DNA of 64,000 bases from Prosthecobacter sp. Lineage in GTDB: Bacteria; Verrucomicrobiota; Verrucomicrobiia; Verrucomicrobiales; Verrucomicrobiaceae. The notes beneath the pieces were generated by a model. That model ran no database searches. It saw only the letters and a list, made by a program, of their open reading frames with translations, and had not been told where the DNA came from. Within the stretch, counting starts at the first letter, position 1, and each line of letters starts with the position of its first letter. Below are positions 1-7,130 of this stretch, in pieces. The position numbers and the translations under genes are program-made. The DNA lies in NCBI GenBank assembly GCA_017853885.1, contig JAFMIR010000002.1, positions 1 through 64,000 on the forward strand, given 5' to 3'.

Positions 1-2681
1 CCGCCGGGCAGGCCGACGACGTCCCAGATGCCTTCGGGTTGATAAGGTCGCACGCTGGGGCCGCCCATTTTTGCGGAAAGCAGGCCGCTGGCGGCGAGCG
101 CGTAGTCGCGCAGCATCTCGGCATCCATGCGGAAGCGCGGGCCGCGGCTGAGGAGCGTATTGTCGCGGTCTTTGTCGAGCTTCTCTGGCGTGGTGGCGGC
201 CATTTGGCGATAAGTGGCGCTGGTGAGCATGAGCTTGAAGAGCTTCTTCACGTCCCAGCCGCCATCGCGAAACTCGACGGCGAGCCATTCGAGCAACTCA
301 GGATGGCTCGGAGCCGCGCCCATGATGCCAAAGTCCTCCGGCGTCTTCACGATGCCCTGTCCGAAAACTTCCTGCCAGAAGCGGTTCACGGTGACGCGGG
401 CGGTGAGCGGGTTGTCTTTGCTCACGACCCACTGCGCGAGGCCGAGGCGATTTTTCGGCGCATTGGCGGGCAGTTTGCCCAAAGCGGCGGGCACCGCGGC
501 CTCGACGCGTTCGCCAGGCTTGTCGTAGGCACCGCGTGCGAGGATATTGGCCATTGGCATAACGTTCATTACTTCTTGCTGCACATGCGTGATGGGGCTG
601 CGGGCCTTGATGGCTTCTTTTTCGGCCTCCAGCTTCTTCGCGGTGCTGTCGTGCTTCATCCACTCGACATCACGTGTGGCAAGGTAGTGGGCAAAGAGCG
701 CGTTGCGCTGCTGCGGCGTGCGTTTGTCGGTCGCGGCGGCGAGCACGGAACGTAGTGGGCCGACATCGGCGAGCGTCTTGATCTCCGCCTCGGTGAGTTG
801 GCGATCATACACTCGTGCGTCCTGCACGCTGCCATCGGCGAAAATGGCGCCATCGCTGCGCTGGCCGATTTTCAGGGGCACGATGGTGCGGATGCTTGCC
901 TTCGGCTTTAGAGTGTTTTTTTCGACCGTGAGACGCTTTTGCGGCACGCCATTGATGTAAATTTGCACGCCCTCCGCCTTGCTACTGCCGTTATAAGTGA
1001 CGAAGACGTGCTGCCACTCGCCAGGTTTGAGCACGGGTTCGCGTGTGCTCACCTTGATGGCGTTTTCCTCCCACTTATCGACCAAGTGCACGGAAAGTCC
1101 GCGATTGTTCTGCCAGAGGTCCCAGCCGCGATAGCCGTTCTTCTCGTCCATGCGTGCCATGATGGCTCCGAAGACGCCGTTGCGGCCGGCTTTGATCCAC
1201 GCGCCGGAGCTAAACTTCTGATTCAGCTCGAAATCACCAGCTTCGCTCACTTCGAACGTGCTGCCGGGTTTGATCACCGGCGCGGGGCCGATTTTTCCAC
1301 CAGGCGTCCACGAGATCTGGCCGAGCGCCTTCGCCTTCGCCGGTGTGCCGCACACGTTCGTGACATCGTTGCCGACGCCTTCATTGAGTGGCAGATGAAC
1401 CTGTAGTCCCTGCGTGGGCACATCCTTGTCGAGATGCTCCGGCTTTGCGGAGGCGAGCCACTCGCTAAAATTTTTGCCAGCGGCCTTCTTGCGCTCGTCG
1501 CGCTGTTTAGTGGCTTCAGCAATCTCGGTGGGCAGTTTCTCCCAGCGCGGTTTGTCCTGTTCGTTCGGGATGACGAGCACAGGCCCGCGACCGTCCTTGA
1601 TATTACCGTCTTTGGCTTGCTGCGTCGTATTGCGGAAGAACGCGGCCATCGAGTAATAATCGCGTTGCGAGATGGGATCGAACTTGTGATCGTGGCACTG
1701 TGAGCAGTTCGTGGTTAGGCCAAAATAGACCCAGCCTAGCGTCTGCACGCGATCCGCCGCATAGTTCGCTAGGTTTTCCTCATCGATCGTGCCGCCTTCA
1801 TTCGTGGTGATGTTGCAACGCTGGAAACCGGTCGCCACGAGCTGCTCGTCGGTGTGATTCGGCAGCAAATCACCCGCGATCTGCTCAATGCTGAACTGAT
1901 CAAAGGGCTGATTTCGGTTAAAGGCTTTCACCACCCAGTCGCGGTAAGGCCACATCTCGCGATAATTGTCAAAATGCAGGCCATGCGTGTCGCCATAACG
2001 CGCCGCATCGAGCCAGTAGCGAGCGCGGTGCTCACCGTAGGCGGGGGATTTCATGAGCTCGTCGATCAGAGAGCTGATCTGTGCATCAGTCAGTTTTTGC
2101 GAGGCCGCATATTTCGTCAAAAGGTCCGGCGTAGGTGGCAGACCGGTCAAGTCGAGCGAGAGACGACGCACCAACGTGTGCGCATCAGCCTCGGGAGCAG
2201 GTTTAAGGCCCGCTTTGTCCAGCGAGGCTAACACGAATCGGTCGATGGGCGTTTTCACCCACGACTCTTCCTTCACGGTTGGCACCGCCGGCTTCTCTGG
2301 CGTGATGAGGCTCCAATGCGGCTGCCAGGGAGCACCTTGCTCGATCCACGCCTTAATCATCGCGATTTGTGCGGGCTTCAGCTCCTTGTGGCTCTCCGGC
2401 GGTGGCATGATCTCGTCCTCGTCCTTAGTGATGAGGCGCTGATACAGCGAACTCGCGTCCGGCTTGCCTTTGATGACCGTTGGCTCCTCGCCCTTCTTTG
2501 CGGTGAAGAAACCGGCCTCCGTGTCGAGCCTCAGACCGGCTTTTCGCGTGCCGGGATCAGGACCGTGACAATGAAAGCATGCATCGGCAAGGATCGGGCG
2601 GATGTCTTGGTTGAACTCGACGCCGCCAAAGGTTGCTTGGGGTGCGAGGAGCGTGACTGCAAGTGCCAGTGTCTTGAACAT
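1..2681 (-). CDS. PSD1-type secreted protein (CxxCH + DUF1549 + LamG + DUF1553), C-terminus beyond window
   Basis: Reads leftward from an ATG at 2681 for 893 codons and is still open at base 1. Residues 1-19 form a signal peptide. A planctomycete-type cytochrome C domain follows, with the heme motif CFHCH at residues 35-39. Next comes a DUF1549 region containing a second motif, CSQCHDHKFDPI, then a LamG/concanavalin-like insert (roughly residues 400-600), then DUF1553 (from about residue 640 to the edge). Proteins of this build are abundant in Planctomycetes and Verrucomicrobia, usually secreted and often next to DUF1501 genes. A role in polysaccharide degradation linked to electron transfer has been suggested for the family but not settled. 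No DUF1501 partner is visible on this side of the gene; it may lie left of the window. Confidence 0.93.
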   Translation of the reverse strand, partial: MFKTLALAVTLLAPQATFGGVEFNQDIRPILADACFHCHGPDPGTRKAGLRLDTEAGFFTAKKGEEPTVIKGKPDASSLYQRLITKDEDEIMPPPESHKELKPAQIAMIKAWIEQGAPWQPHWSLITPEKPAVPTVKEESWVKTPIDRFVLASLDKAGLKPAPEADAHTLVRRLSLDLTGLPPTPDLLTKYAASQKLTDAQISSLIDELMKSPAYGEHRARYWLDAARYGDTHGLHFDNYREMWPYRDWVVKAFNRNQPFDQFSIEQIAGDLLPNHTDEQLVATGFQRCNITTNEGGTIDEENLANYAADRVQTLGWVYFGLTTNCSQCHDHKFDPISQRDYYSMAAFFRNTTQQAKDGNIKDGRGPVLVIPNEQDKPRWEKLPTEIAEATKQRDERKKAAGKNFSEWLASAKPEHLDKDVPTQGLQVHLPLNEGVGNDVTNVCGTPAKAKALGQISWTPGGKIGPAPVIKPGSTFEVSEAGDFELNQKFSSGAWIKAGRNGVFGAIMARMDEKNGYRGWDLWQNNRGLSVHLVDKWEENAIKVSTREPVLKPGEWQHVFVTYNGSSKAEGVQIYINGVPQKRLTVEKNTLKPKASIRTIVPLKIGQRSDGAIFADGSVQDARVYDRQLTEAEIKTLADVGPLRSVLAAATDKRTPQQRNALFAHYLATRDVEWMKHDSTAKKLEAEKEAIKARSPITHVQQEVMNVMPMANILARGAYDKPGERVEAAVPAALGKLPANAPKNRLGLAQWVVSKDNPLTARVTVNRFWQEVFGQGIVKTPEDFGIMGAAPSHPELLEWLAVEFRDGGWDVKKLFKLMLTSATYRQMAATTPEKLDKDRDNTLLSRGPRFRMDAEMLRDYALAASGLLSAKMGGPSVRPYQPEGIWDVVGLPG

Positions 2682-2761
2682 GGTGGGAAATGCTGTTGTT
2701 TTGTAGGGTTCTACGTGCACGTCCTAGATAGAGTTTTTTTCAATTTTGACTCATGTAAGCA

Positions 2762-2778
2762 TGACGCCTTAGGCGTCA
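2762..2778 (-). terminator. Perfect hairpin over the stop codon of the 2776-3135 gene
   Basis: Eight-base arms TGACGCCT/AGGCGTCA around one central base; the stop codon (2776-2778) is inside the hairpin. There is no T-run directly after it on the minus strand, so an ordinary intrinsic terminator is uncertain. It could equally be a protein-binding dyad or an mRNA 3' stabiliser. Confidence 0.3.
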
Positions 2779-3135
2779 AACCATCGCACTGCGGAGGGCC
2801 AGTCGCTCACTCTCTGGCAGGCTGCTGGCCGAAATGGCTCGCCAAGCGGCATTGATGTCGATTTTGCTCCAAAGGGCGGCGAGACAGTTGCCGAGACTCT
2901 GGCGCTCTTTGGCTGTCTTGATGTGGGTGAGTAGCACCAGCGCCAATTCAGGACGGTGATGCTTAACGACCAAAATCAAATCTTTGAGTTCCGCGTCATT
3001 GAAAGTGCCGATTAACACCTCGTCGCTCAACGGAGCATCCAGATGCGGAAGCAGAGTTCGGTCACCTCGTTCAAGACGGTTGACGAGGCGCAGGAGCTGC
3101 TGACGGCGCATGGGCAGGGGAAGTGGTTCTTGCAT
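2776..3135 (-). CDS. Hypothetical small protein, 119 aa
   Basis: I do not recognise a family. The reading frame could extend upstream to 3288, but that extra part is poor in character and the ATG at 3135 starts a compact protein of 119 residues that looks alpha-helical and is rich in Leu, Arg and Glu, without a signal peptide or membrane segment. The start MRRQQLL-like segment after the first few residues and the C-terminus (SERLALRSAMV) give no motif. The gene stands alone between the PSD1 gene and a long non-coding stretch. No clear ribosome-binding site precedes the ATG. Probably cytoplasmic; function unknown. Confidence 0.55.
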   Translation of the reverse strand: MQEPLPLPMRRQQLLRLVNRLERGDRTLLPHLDAPLSDEVLIGTFNDAELKDLILVVKHHRPELALVLLTHIKTAKERQSLGNCLAALWSKIDINAAWRAISASSLPESERLALRSAMV

Positions 3136-3682
3136 GGTATTGAAATAGCCTTGGCAAATACTATTATGACTGCGTTCTAAAGTCGAAATATTTACGATCA
3201 AAGTCAAACCGCTTTCGGCAAAAGATGTGTCTGATTGCGCAGCTAAACCAATCACAAGTTCCAGATTTCTGCTTTCATGCTTCTGCATTCCTTGTGAAAA
3301 GACTTTCAGGTAACTGACATGTCAAACATAGACAGTCTGTAAACATAATCAGCATGAACTCCTATTTGGCCCATGAGTTCAATGACATGGGTCGCAAGTC
3401 TGGAACTAGGCTTCGCGGTAGTGAGATGGACAATTGGCTGTTACCCAGAGCCCTATTGACCTATGTCTTTTGAAATTCACTCTGCAGTAAATAAAGAAAA
3501 AGCCGAAATTTGCATCTCTCTCGTATTCCAAACGTTTTGAGCTGTTCAATCAGATAGCCATATCAGGTCAAGAAACAGAATCTAAGTGCATGCGAGTAGT
3601 CATTTGGAGCATGCTAGACGCACCTCATCGTTCCAAGAGATGAAGCTCCAAACTTTTGCCTACAAGCATGGTTTGGTTCGTT
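3136..3682. other. Non-coding stretch, 547 bp
   Basis: More AT-rich than its neighbours. I see no convincing gene, RNA gene or repeat. It lies between the start of the small leftward gene and the 3' end of the leftward TonB receptor, so it holds at least the promoter of the former and any terminator of the latter. Confidence 0.5.
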
Positions 3683-5761
3683 CTAGAATGCCATCTTCAT
3701 GCCAACGACAAGGCCACGGCCAGGAAGGGGAAGTTGATCTTTTATAAAGGACGTGTGTTCGCGGGCCACCTCGTCACTCAGATTCATGCCTTTCACAAAA
3801 AGATCACAGGTCGTTCCGGAAATTTTGAATTGATAGTTTAGAGACGCATTCAAAAGGAAATAGCTGTCGGTAGGGAGTTCATTCGCAGCGATGCGGTCCT
3901 GAGGAGCCGTGTAAATGCCTTCCAGGCGTGCAGTAAATCCTCCACGTTGCAGGACGAGTGCGTTCGTTAGATGAAAGGGCGGGATCCGAGGCAGTGAGCC
4001 ACCTGTCTGGGCATTGCGGGCGCGCACCGCGTCAGCCCTCACTTCCCAGTGCAGGTTGGTGCGCGGGGTGTCTGCCTCCGTGCCTTCCAGCGGATGAAGC
4101 AGGTGGAACTGTGCCTCCGCCTCGCCACCGACGAAGCTGGCATCGACGCTTTGGTAATTGAAAATCTCGAATCCTGAAGGGATATCGATGGTGCCCGTTG
4201 GAAAGAGGCCGATGAAGTTGCTATAGCGGGTGTAATATCCGCCAATGGAGCCCGTCACCCATCCGGTGCGCTTACGAACATTGAGGTCGATGCCGAGTGA
4301 CCTCTCAATGCCGAGAGAGTTATTTCCGGCTTCAAATGTTTCCGTGGCTTCATGTGGGCCATTGGCAAAAAGCTCCTGTGCAGTAGGGGCCCGCCCGGCG
4401 GAGGATAGGGTCAGGGCGACAGCGTAGCGGTCGTTCGGTGTAAACACTGCGCCAAGAGATCCGCTCAAATTATCAAAATGGCGTTCGATCCCCGTGCCAA
4501 AAACATCGCTTTCCACCGACCGAACCATGATGCTGTCATAGCGTCCTCCCATTTGAAAACGCAGCCGTTCCGTTGCGCCCAATTCTTCAAACAGGAACAG
4601 TGAGTTGGACTGTGTCACACTTCGCGGCATCAGTGGCTCATCGCTGGCCACTAAAAAGTCACTGCGATCCGACTGAAAGCCCAGCACCCCTTCAAGACCG
4701 GCGATTTTTTCGTGTTTGGCCTCGAGGCGGAAGTCGTAGCCATCGTTTTTGAATACTGCGTGGTCTTGGCCTTCTTCAAATTCGGTGTGCTCATAGTCTG
4801 ACCAGGCAAAGCGGTAACTGAGTTCTTTGATCTTTGGCAGCAAATTATAAAAGGCCCCCCGCACATCCAGACGGGTCTGGTTCATATCGATAAACACATC
4901 AGGACTGATGGGGGAGCCATAACGCGAGTGGTACTCGGACCAAGAGAAGCCGATGAAGCCTTCGTCCCAGACATAGCTAAGACCTCCACCCAATCCTTCA
5001 GCACGCAGGTAGCTGTTTGGAACAATGTCACGCTGCTCGGCTGTGCCTGGAGGCAGCGGGTTTCTCTGTTGCAGGGCGCTGGAGCGAAGTTCTCCTGGTA
5101 CACGAAAATCTTCTGCGGCACGGGTGAAGCCCTCGACGTGAAAAGCCAGTCCGTGACCGAGCCCCCCCTCGAGCATGAAGTTGGTAGCATACCCTTGATC
5201 CACCGAACTGAAACGACTGCCGAGCGATCCACGGATGCTGCCCTCTGCAAGCTTCTCATCCACAATTCGCCCGTCGATGGCGTTCACAACGCCGCCAATG
5301 GCATTCGAGCCATACAGCAGGGTCGCAGGCCCACGAACAACCTCGATGGATTTAAGGTTCGACACGTCAAAGCTGGTCGCATGGTCCGGGCTCGCTGCCG
5401 AGGCGTCGATGGTATTTAGGCCATTCTGCAGCACCCGGATACGGTCTCCTTCCAAGCCGCGGATAACCGGACGGCTGGAGCCTTGGCCAAAGTAGCTGCT
5501 GCTGACCCCGGGCAATCGGCTGAGAGTTTGCCCTAGAGATGGCTCACTGCCTAGAGTGAGGGCATCAGAGGCAAGAATTGACGCAGCCTGTGCCTGTTGA
5601 TAGAGCGGCCGATCGAATGGGGCGGAGATGATCACTTCATCGAGCGGTATGACTTCGTCTTCATGGTTGTGAGCCGGGTCATGCCGCGGGCTAGTCTGGG
5701 CGGAAAGCAAGCTGCCAAAAGACAGCAAGGAAACGAGAATGAAACGTTGAGAAACAATCAT
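3683..5761 (-). CDS. TonB-dependent outer-membrane receptor, ZnuD-like (probable zinc uptake)
   Basis: The ATG at 5761 gives 692 residues with a typical signal peptide (MIVSQRFILVSLLSFGSLLSAQ-type); an upstream ATG at 5821 would place 20 non-signal residues in front and is less likely. A short His/Asp/Glu-rich stretch (RHDPAHNHEDE) follows the signal peptide. Then come the plug domain (PVIRGLEGDRIRVLQNG, SPDHA, VVRGPATLLYGSNAIGGVV) and a beta-barrel ending in Phe, as usual for outer-membrane proteins. The plug motifs RGxxGxRIxVL, SPDHA and RGPxTLLY and the barrel motif PTAQELFANGPHEATETFE resemble the neisserial zinc receptor ZnuD as I recall it. Zinc specificity is inferred from this likeness, the metal-binding stretch and the operator-like dyad upstream. 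No ABC zinc importer is adjacent. Confidence 0.88.
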   Translation of the reverse strand: MIVSQRFILVSLLSFGSLLSAQTSPRHDPAHNHEDEVIPLDEVIISAPFDRPLYQQAQAASILASDALTLGSEPSLGQTLSRLPGVSSSYFGQGSSRPVIRGLEGDRIRVLQNGLNTIDASAASPDHATSFDVSNLKSIEVVRGPATLLYGSNAIGGVVNAIDGRIVDEKLAEGSIRGSLGSRFSSVDQGYATNFMLEGGLGHGLAFHVEGFTRAAEDFRVPGELRSSALQQRNPLPPGTAEQRDIVPNSYLRAEGLGGGLSYVWDEGFIGFSWSEYHSRYGSPISPDVFIDMNQTRLDVRGAFYNLLPKIKELSYRFAWSDYEHTEFEEGQDHAVFKNDGYDFRLEAKHEKIAGLEGVLGFQSDRSDFLVASDEPLMPRSVTQSNSLFLFEELGATERLRFQMGGRYDSIMVRSVESDVFGTGIERHFDNLSGSLGAVFTPNDRYAVALTLSSAGRAPTAQELFANGPHEATETFEAGNNSLGIERSLGIDLNVRKRTGWVTGSIGGYYTRYSNFIGLFPTGTIDIPSGFEIFNYQSVDASFVGGEAEAQFHLLHPLEGTEADTPRTNLHWEVRADAVRARNAQTGGSLPRIPPFHLTNALVLQRGGFTARLEGIYTAPQDRIAANELPTDSYFLLNASLNYQFKISGTTCDLFVKGMNLSDEVAREHTSFIKDQLPLPGRGLVVGMKMAF

Positions 5762-5774
5762 AAAGCTGAGTTCA

Positions 5775-5806
5775 TGCAAAATTATTGCATATGCAATAGG
5801 TTTGCA
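5775..5806. promoter_or_regulatory. 32-bp dyad just upstream of the TonB receptor: probable Fur/Zur-family operator
   Basis: The central TATTGCATATGCAATA (5783-5798) is a perfect 16-bp palindrome. It is flanked at equal distance by TGCAAA (5775-5780) and TTTGCA (5801-5806), so 28 of 32 positions are symmetric about 5790.5. The dyad lies 14 to 45 bases before the ATG, in the place expected for a repressor overlapping a promoter. Fur-superfamily regulators bind AT-rich dyads of this size, and alphaproteobacterial members use TGCAA-type half-sites. The regulator itself is not in the window. Confidence 0.6.
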
Positions 5807-6042
5807 AGAGTAAATTGGCAAATTTCCCTATCACTGGCCGGGAATAAGCAAAGAAGTCCCCTATTGAATTCGTTTTCTGTTTACCGAACTCGGGTGAAAG
5901 TAGCGGTAAGCCCTACCAGTCGGTTTTGCATTCTAAGCGGCGCTGGCTGAGTCATTCAAAGAATACAACTCGCAGCGGTTGCTTCCCACATGAGACTGCA
6001 AAAATAAGACTAAGTGCTCACGCGAAGAAAATCGCATGAAGC

Positions 6043-6387
6043 TCATGAAACGTCCTCAATCGCCTCACATATCTGACGCCAACCGGGAAAGCGCCACTGA
6101 TTGGGAAAGCCACTGCACTGAAGGGGTTTTACGGGTTGAATGAGGCATTCGTTGACCCCGTTCAAAAAAATACATTCACCCGCTCCTCCTGGACGGTCTA
6201 TGATACTCAGGCCAGTGCGGTTTGAATTCAGCCTCGTGTAGCCTTCGATAAAATCTGGTTCGCGGATGCCCAGAAACCCCGCGATTTTTTTAACCTCCGC
6301 ATCTGTGATGCGCACATCCCCAGGCCAGCGGCAGCAGTTGCCGCAGCGCTGGCATAGGTAGCGTGATGACGGAGTTTCATTGCTCAT
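6043..6387 (-). CDS. YkgJ-family cysteine-cluster protein
   Basis: Small cytoplasmic protein of 114 residues from the ATG at 6387; an in-frame start at 6414 would leave only two bases to the divergent gene at 6417. The N-terminal CQRCGNCCRWPG is the CxxCxxCC signature of the YkgJ/UPF0153 family (PF03692), which is predicted to bind zinc or an iron-sulfur cluster. Further cysteines (GECIFL, NECLIQPVKPLQCSGFP) follow the family pattern, in which a C-x(n)-P-x-x-C segment completes the metal site. The biochemical role of the family is not firmly established. Monocistronic, divergent from the next gene. Confidence 0.85.
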   Translation of the reverse strand: MSNETPSSRYLCQRCGNCCRWPGDVRITDAEVKKIAGFLGIREPDFIEGYTRLNSNRTGLSIIDRPGGAGECIFLNGVNECLIQPVKPLQCSGFPNQWRFPGWRQICEAIEDVS

Positions 6388-6416
6388 CGCGATAGATTGC
6401 CTTAGGTGGAGCAAAA

Positions 6417-7025
6417 ATGAAGTCTCATTTGCCTGTCACCCTCACTCTTTTGTCGGCTCCAGAGGATCGGCGTGGCGATGGGGAGATCATTGAGGAATGG
6501 GCGCGCGGACTTGAGTGGGTTCGCTGGCTACTTGGAAGCGTGCGGGCTCGTACAGAGCATCTCTTGGTAAATGGTTCTGGCTGGCAAGGGTTCACATCGG
6601 GTGTCTTTCGGAACAAAATCGCTCCGATGCTTGAGCAGGCCTGGGCTGCAGCGCAAGCGGGGGATCTCGATGCCCTGCTGGCGGCCGATGCAGAGCTCAG
6701 CAACCGCTTGAGCCCGGAGGAAAGAGAACATAGCCGCAACGCGGGTGCCATCCTGCTGAAGTCCACCCAAAAAGCCCGATACCAAGGCTTACTGGGCCGT
6801 TACCGCGATCAGCTGAACGCCGGGCGCGGCGAGGGCCACTTCGCCATTGTTTGGGCTGCGGTGGGCTGTCTCTTTCATCTCAGCCTTGCCATTGTCATTG
6901 CTGAGTATCTGAGGTTAGAGTGGGACATCAGCACCCGCCAAAACCCAAAGCGAAGCGAACCCAATTTCGGGCGCCTCACGCGTGAGGTTCTTCTGATCAA
7001 TCCAAAGCCGCTTCATATTCTCTGA
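6417..7025 (+). CDS. Hypothetical protein, 202 aa, with a weak UreF-like middle part
   Basis: The frame is open for 202 residues and diverges from the YkgJ gene with a 29-bp gap. Residues of about 70-165 (LEQAWAAAQAGDLDALLAAD, LSPEEREHSRNAGAILL, GHFAIVWAAVGCLFHLSLA) follow the spacing of the helices of the urease accessory protein UreF: a D-x(2)-LL-x(2)-D segment, E-R-x(2)-S-x(2)-G-x(2)-LL, then a GH-initiated hydrophobic helix. The N-terminus lacks the usual UreF opening, and the last 30 residues look unlike UreF, so a broken or divergent relative is possible. No other urease or nickel gene is nearby. I would treat the function as unknown. Confidence 0.55.
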   Translation: MKSHLPVTLTLLSAPEDRRGDGEIIEEWARGLEWVRWLLGSVRARTEHLLVNGSGWQGFTSGVFRNKIAPMLEQAWAAAQAGDLDALLAADAELSNRLSPEEREHSRNAGAILLKSTQKARYQGLLGRYRDQLNAGRGEGHFAIVWAAVGCLFHLSLAIVIAEYLRLEWDISTRQNPKRSEPNFGRLTREVLLINPKPLHIL

Positions 7026-7130
7026 CAAATAAATTCTCAAGTTAGCCTTGGTCTCAAACCTGAAGGTTGGATTGCACGAAAATACCGGAACTGGCAACAA
7101 GGGGCAATCGGTGATTAGCGTTGAACTATT

